Shown here: one piece after another, positions 56,028 through 62,401 of the stretch
Layout: each line of letters opens with the position of its first letter
Numbering within the stretch: position 1 is the first letter of the stretch
Assembly (NCBI GenBank): GCA_945891385.1
Contig: CAMDDJ010000016.1
Span: 1 to 62,401 of the forward strand
Direction: 5' to 3'
DNA length: 62,401 bases
From: Candidatus Kuenenia stuttgartensis
GTDB taxonomy: Bacteria > Planctomycetota > Planctomycetia > Pirellulales > UBA1268
Made by a program: the position numbers and the translations under genes
The notes under the pieces: generated by a model
Database searches by the model: none
The model's input: only the letters and a program-made list of their open reading frames with translations
What the model was told of the DNA's origin: nothing

Positions 56028-59000
56028 GAGGCTCTGGTTCCGGAAGGCTACGTTTCGACGGGCATGCAACCGCGGCGGTCCCGAGCAGCCGGCAAGTCGA
56101 ACCGGCCCGAGATCGTCCCAGAATGACCAGGGCCAGCGCGCCGGACCAGACCATCAAGGCCGGCTCCGGAACCGCCGTCGGGGCGGCCGACGCCCCAGCA
56201 ACCGTGGGAGAGGCCGGGAAATAGTTGCCGCGGCCGTAGCTCCCGGCCCCGTTGATCGCCACCAGATCGAACACGTTGGTGACGCCATCGTAGTTGAAGT
56301 CGCCCTGCGACCAGACCGCGGCCGAGCCCGTGCCGTACTTCCCGCCGCTGTTGACCGTCACGAGGTCGAAGACGTCGACCTGTCCATTGAGATTGGTGTC
56401 GCCGGCAGCCGCATACGAGACCGTCGCCACCCCGGTGCCCGCCACGACGTAGCCGACCGTCCGCGTGCCACCAGAGGCCGCCGCCGTGCTCGACATGATG
56501 CCGGTGGAACCATTCCAGGCGCCGCCCGCGCGACCGGCCAGAAGATCCGCCCGCAGGGCCGCTGCGGTGATTCCCCCGGCGGCGACCGTCACCTGTCCTG
56601 CCCCGAGATCGAGCCGGCCGCCGCCCGCCCCTTCGACGACATCGAGGGAGCCGACGGCCACCGTCACCCGGGCATCCTGCACGAGCGACAGGCTGCCGCC
56701 GCCCGAGATGGTCGTGGCGGGACTGCCGGCGAGCGTACCCGCGTTGATGGCGAGGGCCGTGATGCCGGTCGTGCCGTTGACGAGCAGCGTCGCCGCAGAA
56801 AGCGTCCCACCGTCCACGATCACCGATGGCGACCGCATGGTGGTGCCGGCGGCGACCGCGAGTGTCGCCCCGGTGTCCACCGTCACGTTTGCGGCCGCGA
56901 GGCTGGCGGCGGCAGCCACTTCGAGCGAGCCGGCCGACACCGCTACTGGGCCGGAAAGCGTGTTGGTTCCCGACAGCGAGAGGCTGCCGGGACCGGTCTT
57001 TACGAAGCCGGCAGTTCCTGCCAGTGGCGCTGAGATAACCGCCGTCACGAGGTCTGCCACGGCGATCGTGTTGTCCGCGGCGGTCGCTCCGGCGAGTGTG
57101 AGGGTGTCGCCTTCGATCGTGTACCCGTCGCCCCCGAAGGTCAGGCCAGCCGCGGCCGAGACACCCCCTGCGGCAACCGTGACCTTGCCGCTCGGCTTCC
57201 CAAAGGTGGCGTTCGCGGACGGATTCCAGACGGTGGCCGCCGAACCGTTCCACCAGGTCGCGCCGGCGGTTGACCAGGTGCCATTGCCTCCGGCCGAGAC
57301 GCCGTCGCCGTACCAGGTGAGAGCCCCAACCGGCACCCCAGGCGTGAACAGAAGGTCGAGATCGTTGCCATTGAGGGCCACGCTGAAACTCCCGCCGGCG
57401 AGCGAATTGACGAAGCCGGTCGTGCCGTTGGCCGGGGCGGTCACCACCGTGAAGGCATCGGCCGCGAAGCCCGTGATGCCGCCAGCAGCCGAGGCGATCC
57501 GCCACGTCCCAGCCTGGCTGGGATCGAAGTTGGCCGCGGCGCCGCCCGTGAGCGGGCTGCCCGCCGCCAGGCTCCAGAGATTGATCGCGAAGGGCGCCTC
57601 CGCCGTGGCCGTGACGGTGATCGAGCCACCGACGGAAAGCAAATCCCAGCCGGTGGCACTGCCGGCACCGCCCTGGGCATCGAGCACCTGCCAGTTGTAG
57701 TTGCCGCCGGCGTCGAGCCCGACGTCGCCGCTCGTGGTCAGCGTGCCGACCGGATCACCCGGCGAGACGGTCCCGCCCCCGCCGAGCACCAAGCCGCCGA
57801 CCACGGTCCCCGTTCCGGCCACGGTCTGCCCGGAAGGCACGGCGTAGCCGCCAGCTGTCGCCGAGACGTCGAACGTCGCTCCCGCTGCCACCCGGACCAC
57901 TGGCGAGACGTCGAGCGTGCCGCCGAATCCGAGGGCGAGCGTGCCCGCGGAGACGGTCGTCACTCCGGAGTAGCCGTTCGCACCGCCGAGCACGACCGTC
58001 CCGCCACCGACCTTCGTCAGGCTATTCTGCCCGAGCCCGTCGGTGAACCGCCCGGAGAATTCGGCCCGCCCGCCCGCTGGCGCCGTCACCGTCACCGACC
58101 GATTGAGCAGCACGTCGCCGGAGAAGACAGCGGTGCCGCTGGTCGCCTGCGTGCCGAGCACGACCGAGCCGCTCGGAAGGCCTCCGGGTGTGGCGAGCAG
58201 TTGCACGTTATCGAGCCGGTTGTTTGCCGAGGTCGTGCTCGCTCCGTCCATCGTCAGCCGCAGGTAGGCGGTCGACGAACCGGCCAGGGCCGTGATCGTC
58301 GCGAGGTCCTTCGTCAGAAACGACGTGGAATCGACGGTGACGGTCTCGACCGGCAGCCAGGTCACCCCGTCGGTGCTGGCCGACCACTGCTGCGAGGTGA
58401 AGCCACTCGTGCCGGAGTAGCGGGTGGCGTAGCTCACGTCGAGGAGCGAGTAGCCTGTCATGTCGATCGCGAACACGGCGTGCTGGCCGTTGGCCTCGCT
58501 CCCGACGAGGGCGAGCGCGGCGGGGCTCGTCGTGACGGTGGAAAACCCCGGGCCGGCGTTGACCGCAGTACCGCTAAAGCCGTTGAGCTGAGTCGCCGCC
58601 CAAACGCTCGACCCGTTCGAGCCGTCGAGCGTGAGGGTGCCGGTGCCGAGGTTCGCCAGATAGCGATCAGGCGTGTCGGGGGCCGCGGCCACGGCCGTCC
58701 CACCGGATGTGGTCGTCTGGAAATCCCAGCCGGCCAGGAGGACGGGCGTGCCGCCGCCGCTCACCTCGCCCACGACGATCGGGTTGGTCAGCGTCGCATT
58801 CGTGGCGGCGTAGAGCCCGCCGTCGATCGCGGTGACGCTGCCCGTACCCAGTGCGGACCCGCCATCGGCGGTGAGACTCCCCGCCTCGAGCCGAGTGCCG
58901 CCCGCGTAGCTATTGGACCCGGAGAGGGTGAGGGCCGCGCTGCCGAGCTTGGCCACACCACCCGATCCACTGATGCTGCCCGCGAACGTGGTCGTAGTTG

Positions 59001-62000
59001 CGGGGCTGAAGGCAAGACTCGCTCCCGTCTCGATGGTCACGTCGCCGCTGAGACTGCCGGCCGAACCATTCCCCACCTGAAGCGTGCCGCCCGCCACGGT
59101 GGTACCGCCGGTGTAACTGTTGGCCCCGGCCAGCACGAGCCGGCCCGGCCCGGCCTTGGTCAGGCCCGCCGTCGTCTGAATTCGGGAACTGATCGTTGCC
59201 GTCGCGCCGGTCCCGACCGACAGGGTGTTGGCGGTCGCGGATCCCCCCGTGAGGTTCAGCGTGCCACCGGTGACCGTGTAGCCATCGGCAGTGAACTCCA
59301 GACCGCTCGCGGCGGAGATGCCCGCCCCCTGAACGGTCACGGTTCCACCAGCCGCGCCGAACACGGCACGGCGGGCCGGATCCCACGTTCCCACGCTCGT
59401 CCCGCCATCGGGCGACCACGTGGCCGCCAGGGTCGACCACGTCCCCGATCCACCTGCGGCCGAACCGTTCCCGAACCATTCGAGCGAGGAGCCGGGCACG
59501 AATGGCGTGAAGACGACGTTGAGATCGTTGCCCGACGCCGCCACTGCAAACGAGCCTCCGGCCAGGGGGTTGGTGAACCCACCGGTGCCGTTGACCGCCG
59601 CCACATTCACCGCGAATTTGTCGGCGCTGAAGTCGACGAAACCTCCAGCTGCCCGGGCGAAGGTCCAAGACGATGCCGCCTGATTGTCGAAGTTCGCGGC
59701 GTTGCCATTCACGTCTGGCGCCGTGGACAACAGGCTCCAGAGGTTGATGGCGAACGGATCGGCAGCCGTGGCCGCGACCGTCAGGCTGCCCGTCACATCG
59801 AGGAGATCCCAACCGATGCCGGCGCTCGATGCAGCGTCGTTGATCTGGAAGTTGTAGTTGCCGCCAGGGCCGAAGGTAGCGGCCGTGGCGGTGAGCGCGC
59901 CGGGGCTGAGGCCAGGGGCGAGCGTGCCACCGCCGGCGACGCTGACAGCCGCGACGGTGCCATCGCCGGCAAGGGTGGCCCCGCCGCCAACGGTCAGGAG
60001 CGGCGCGCCGAGCGAACCGCCGGACTGCACCGAGAGCGTGACGGTGTCGGTAAGCGTCATGCCGGCCGTGATGCCCTGGGCATAGCCTCCTATTCGCAGC
60101 GTCCCCGAACCGCCGATCGTGAGCGGAGCAGCGGAGGTGACATCGCCGAGGAACGTGGTGTCGTTGTCGACGATCAGCGTCACATCGCCCACGGTACCAC
60201 TGGCGTTGAACGTGCCGATCGGGCCGTTGAAGGTCAGTGTAGAACCGGTGAGTCGGGCGTTTCCGATCGGTTTGCCGCCGATCGACAGGCCGGTATCGAC
60301 GACCAGCGGAGTGGTCGCCTCGATCGTGCCATAGTTGAAGTAGACCGGGTCGCTGCCGAGCCCCGTGGCCGTGGCGACCTGAACCGTGCCGCCTGCGACA
60401 GGGGCCGCCCCCTGGATGCCGATTCTCAGCCTCGCGAGCGCGGCATTGTCGCCCGAGAGCAGGAGGGTGCCCTCGCCTGCCTTGTCGATGATCCCACCGC
60501 TCGTGAGAGCACCGGCGAGTTCGAGCGTGCCGCCCGAAGCCACCGTCACCGTACGACCGGCGGTCCCGAAGTCGACCGCCCCCTGAATCTGCGTCGTTCC
60601 GCTGCCGGCCGTGGCCGTCATGCTGCCGACCGTGCTGCCGAAGCCGTTGAGGGCGAGCGTGCCGGTGTTCGTGAGGGCCAACGCAGACAGGGTGACCGCG
60701 CCTGAGGACGAGAGCGTCGTGCCGGCGGCGATGTCGATGGTCGCAGCGCCGGTGACACTGCGGCCACCCAGGTCGACCGAGCCCGTGGTCGCGAGCGCAC
60801 CACCCGAGAAGTTGATCGCATTGGAGGGGTCCCCGAACGCGGCATCAACCGCCACGGACAAGGTGCCGGCCCCGATCGAAACCGGACCGGAGAAGGTGTT
60901 GGCACCGCCGAGCACAAGCGTGCCCTGCCCCGCCTTGGTAAAGCCGCTCGTCCCAGCGACGACCGAGTTGATCCCGGCGGTGATGCCCGGATTGACCACC
61001 AGGAGGTTTTCGCTGCCCGCCAACAGCAGCGTGCCGCCGCTGACGGCATAGCCCGTCTCGGCAAACGTGAGTCCAGCCGCTGCGGTGGCCGTGCCGGTGA
61101 TGGTGACGGCACCGGCCGGACCGGCGAAGTTGGCGGTCTTGGCCTGATCCCAGGAACCAGTCCCGTCCCGCCAGGTGCCGGCACCGCCTGTGCCCGGGGC
61201 GGTGCCGCTCCAGCCAGCCGTGCCCGACCAATAGAGATTTGCTCCGGCGGCGGCCCCCGATGCAGTGAACGAGACGTCGTCCAACGCCAGGCCATCGTCG
61301 GAGCCGACGTCGTTGATGTCCGTCCACCGCATGACCAGATATTCACCAGGAGCCCACGCCAGGCCGCCGACAGAGGCCGATAGCGACCGCTGATTCTCGG
61401 GAAGGTTGCCATCGAGCGGCCCGGCCGTGCCGCCGCTCACCGGACTGGCGAAGTCGAGCGACGGGTTCGCCGTGAAGGCACCCGTCGAACTGATCGAGTT
61501 TCCGGTGCCGATGCTGTAATCGAAGACGAGCGTGTTGACGTTTGTGGAACCGCCCCACCGCCACTGCTCCCCGAGATAGGAAAGCGTGAAACTCGTCAGA
61601 GTTTCGCCCGTGTTGTTCTGAACGACCATTCCCAGCCGATAGGAACCCGAGCCGCTTGCGAGGGTTCCCAGCGCCCGGTCGGTCGAGTCGGTGGTGCCAT
61701 AGCTGTAGGTGGAGCCTGAGTTCGCGCTCCCGTTGTTGGGTGAAAAGAGTGCGTTCGCTCCACTGCCCGCGTACTTCCAATACTGCCAGCCCTCGGTGCC
61801 CGCCGCAGAAACTGGGGAAGCACCGGTATCGAAGGGGCCGATTCCGGTCAGTGGAAACGAGCCTGTGCTCGGCAGCGTGTCGAAGTTCTGCGTGTAGGCC
61901 GAACCGGAGTTCGTGTACGAGTAGCTCGCGGCGGAAACCGGAGCCGCCACGGCAACCACGATGAGCCAGCAGACCCCGGTCGGCCAAACGCCGGCCCGCC

Positions 62001-62076
62001 CCGAAGGAACTCGACGCGGCCCTGGGGATCGGCGGCCCCACGCGACAGAACAGCACTGGATCACGTCCGAGATCAT
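55996..62076 (-). CDS. Giant autotransporter-repeat / dockerin / PEP-CTERM surface protein
   Basis: 2,026 residues. ATG 62076 is chosen because AAGGAG lies 8 bases upstream; in-frame Met at 62094 is possible. Signal peptide, then an N-terminal jelly-roll-like domain (~35-270). Long beta-repeat tracts follow with autotransporter-associated strands such as GFTKAGQGTLVLGGANTFSG, GLTKAGPGRLVLAGANSYTG and GFVKTGPGSLSLSGTNTLSG. Three large modules open NLYWSG (~61230), SLEWFG (~59470) and ALTWYG (~57320). The end has two EF-hand-like dockerin motifs (DTNLNGQVDVFDL, DFNYDGVTNVFDL) and VPEP plus helix plus GRSR, but then about 33 extra residues. It is probably a surface adhesin or matrix protein. Confidence 0.88.
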   Translation of the reverse strand: MISDVIQCCSVAWGRRSPGPRRVPSGRAGVWPTGVCWLIVVAVAAPVSAASYSYTNSGSAYTQNFDTLPSTGSFPLTGIGPFDTGASPVSAAGTEGWQYWKYAGSGANALFSPNNGSANSGSTYSYGTTDSTDRALGTLASGSGSYRLGMVVQNNTGETLTSFTLSYLGEQWRWGGSTNVNTLVFDYSIGTGNSISSTGAFTANPSLDFASPVSGGTAGPLDGNLPENQRSLSASVGGLAWAPGEYLVMRWTDINDVGSDDGLALDDVSFTASGAAAGANLYWSGTAGWSGTAPGTGGAGTWRDGTGSWDQAKTANFAGPAGAVTITGTATAAAGLTFAETGYAVSGGTLLLAGSENLLVVNPGITAGINSVVAGTSGFTKAGQGTLVLGGANTFSGPVSIGAGTLSVAVDAAFGDPSNAINFSGGALATTGSVDLGGRSVTGAATIDIAAGTTLSSSGAVTLSALALTNTGTLALNGFGSTVGSMTATAGSGTTQIQGAVDFGTAGRTVTVASGGTLELAGALTSGGIIDKAGEGTLLLSGDNAALARLRIGIQGAAPVAGGTVQVATATGLGSDPVYFNYGTIEATTPLVVDTGLSIGGKPIGNARLTGSTLTFNGPIGTFNASGTVGDVTLIVDNDTTFLGDVTSAAPLTIGGSGTLRIGGYAQGITAGMTLTDTVTLSVQSGGSLGAPLLTVGGGATLAGDGTVAAVSVAGGGTLAPGLSPGALTATAATFGPGGNYNFQINDAASSAGIGWDLLDVTGSLTVAATAADPFAINLWSLLSTAPDVNGNAANFDNQAASSWTFARAAGGFVDFSADKFAVNVAAVNGTGGFTNPLAGGSFAVAASGNDLNVVFTPFVPGSSLEWFGNGSAAGGSGTWSTLAATWSPDGGTSVGTWDPARRAVFGAAGGTVTVQGAGISAASGLEFTADGYTVTGGTLNLTGGSATANTLSVGTGATATISSRIQTTAGLTKAGPGRLVLAGANSYTGGTTVAGGTLQVGNGSAGSLSGDVTIETGASLAFSPATTTTFAGSISGSGGVAKLGSAALTLSGSNSYAGGTRLEAGSLTADGGSALGTGSVTAIDGGLYAATNATLTNPIVVGEVSGGGTPVLLAGWDFQTTTSGGTAVAAAPDTPDRYLANLGTGTLTLDGSNGSSVWAATQLNGFSGTAVNAGPGFSTVTTSPAALALVGSEANGQHAVFAIDMTGYSLLDVSYATRYSGTSGFTSQQWSASTDGVTWLPVETVTVDSTSFLTKDLATITALAGSSTAYLRLTMDGASTTSANNRLDNVQLLATPGGLPSGSVVLGTQATSGTAVFSGDVLLNRSVTVTAPAGGRAEFSGRFTDGLGQNSLTKVGGGTVVLGGANGYSGVTTVSAGTLALGFGGTLDVSPVVRVAAGATFDVSATAGGYAVPSGQTVAGTGTVVGGLVLGGGGTVSPGDPVGTLTTSGDVGLDAGGNYNWQVLDAQGGAGSATGWDLLSVGGSITVTATAEAPFAINLWSLAAGSPLTGGAAANFDPSQAGTWRIASAAGGITGFAADAFTVVTAPANGTTGFVNSLAGGSFSVALNGNDLDLLFTPGVPVGALTWYGDGVSAGGNGTWSTAGATWWNGSAATVWNPSANATFGKPSGKVTVAAGGVSAAAGLTFGGDGYTIEGDTLTLAGATAADNTIAVADLVTAVISAPLAGTAGFVKTGPGSLSLSGTNTLSGPVAVSAGSLEVAAAASLAAANVTVDTGATLAVAAGTTMRSPSVIVDGGTLSAATLLVNGTTGITALAINAGTLAGSPATTISGGGSLSLVQDARVTVAVGSLDVVEGAGGGRLDLGAGQVTVAAGGITAAALRADLLAGRAGGAWNGSTGIMSSTAAASGGTRTVGYVVAGTGVATVSYAAAGDTNLNGQVDVFDLVTVNSGGKYGTGSAAVWSQGDFNYDGVTNVFDLVAINGAGSYGRGNYFPASPTVAGASAAPTAVPEPALMVWSGALALVILGRSRAGSTCRLLGTAAVACPSKRSLPEPEPHAASSLVQSR

Positions 62077-62401
62077 CTGAGAAACTCCTTCCATGTGTGT
62101 CCGGCCGCCGTTCGCGATGCCCGGACCCGCAGGCAGCACCGAGCTCTATAGAGCAGGCTCGTGGCGACCTGCCGTCACGCTGTCTCCAAGTGGGCCCCGG
62201 AAGTGTAAGAAATCCAGCCGCGTTGGCGGTCTGATCGCCGGAATGTTTTTTTCGTGTTTGGCACGGGGCGTGCACTGTTTTCCAGATGGACGGAATGGCC
62301 GTCCAAAACGCACCGTTTTGGTGAGTCGGAAAACCGAGGGTCGGGAGCCTAAGACAGGGCGGTGGGTGGTGCCGTGTGGCCATGCCGTGGCCGTACGGGC
62401 T
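62077..62401. promoter_or_regulatory. Upstream region of the giant surface-protein gene with palindromes
   Basis: No gene is supported in this 325-bp edge stretch. Three perfect dyads stand out: GCTCTATAGAGC (62143-62154), GGACGG-AATGG-CCGTCC (62289-62305) and, directly abutting it, AAAACG-CAC-CGTTTT (62306-62320). The nearest one lies 67 bases before the start codon. They could be operator sites or leader hairpins on the minus-strand transcript. A T-rich patch is at 62245-62253. Confidence 0.4.

Noticed and set aside
58201-60705. Long plus-strand open frame (about 830 codons) opposite the giant surface-protein gene.
   Set aside because: It is antisense to a well-supported gene with repeat structure, is Arg/Gly-rich as a GC-skew shadow, and has no motif or ribosome site.

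Overview
The window is GC-rich, densely coding DNA from a member of the Planctomycetes, most likely of the Pirellulales type. The evidence is the mix of families: four proteins with C-terminal PEP-CTERM sorting signals (two also carry dockerin-like EF-hand pairs), a Ser/Thr kinase whose DFG is DWG, a TIGR03067-type secreted protein, a DUF6666-like envelope protein, a cytochrome/beta-propeller/cupredoxin fusion, a thioredoxin-fold protein with paired YHS-like domains, and MfnB of C1-carrier biosynthesis. No phage, plasmid or insertion-sequence genes were seen, and no CRISPR array. All family names are from reading the sequence; no database search was run.

Layout. 1-4.1 kb: the 3' end of a large autotransporter-repeat/dockerin/PEP-CTERM protein, a small PEP-CTERM protein, a Phd/VapC-type toxin-antitoxin pair with a palindromic operator, a beta-propeller remnant, and a formylglycine-generating-enzyme-like protein carrying PEP-CTERM. 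4.2-8.1 kb: a coupled beta-propeller/SDR pair transcribed leftward and a divergent cystathionine gamma-synthase-type enzyme. 8.2-14.3 kb: a DUF6666-like protein, an Arg/Gly-rich disordered protein, two unknowns, and transcription terminator Rho. 14.9-20.9 kb: thioredoxin/YHS protein, a tandem-repeat patch, glycerol kinase, and a secretin-N-like protein with leucine-rich-type repeats. 20.9-23.8 kb: a leftward cluster (membrane protein, MfnB, PHA-system protein, TPR protein). 23.9-28.3 kb: a rightward run (ion/proton antiporter, RNase D, gamma-glutamylcyclotransferase, mannose-6-phosphate isomerase).

28.3-36 kb: a type II glutamine synthetase behind a near-consensus sigma-54 promoter and before a strong terminator; a protein kinase; a 1,040-residue redox fusion; small secreted proteins including a bacterial cystatin; and a tRNA-Ser(CGA) beside tandem palindromic repeats. 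36-42 kb: an SDR/DUF2867/membrane fusion, a HIT protein, a TAT-exported TIM-barrel sugar isomerase and a degenerate sulfatase-fold protein. 42-51 kb: a very large secreted glycosidase-like protein, a SET-domain methyltransferase, an MMPL/RND transporter and, convergent with it, an alpha-oxoamine synthase fused to a degenerate acyl-carrier-like domain. 51-62.4 kb: aconitase, a candidate small RNA with its own promoter and terminator, a TAT-exported 5'-nucleotidase-type metallophosphatase, and a 2,026-residue autotransporter-repeat/dockerin/PEP-CTERM protein that is a paralogue of the gene at the left edge.

How the genes work together. Central metabolism is represented by aconitase, glutamine synthetase, glycerol kinase, mannose-6-phosphate isomerase and the cystathionine synthase-type enzyme. 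A cell-surface programme is represented by the PEP-CTERM/dockerin proteins, the DUF6666-like protein, the large glycosidase-like protein and the metallophosphatase; it depends on an exosortase that must be encoded elsewhere. The most unusual items are the ACP-like/oxoamine-synthase fusion beside an MMPL exporter, the sigma-54-driven glutamine synthetase, the candidate small RNA, the dispersed repeat found 52 kb apart, and the bacterial cystatin.
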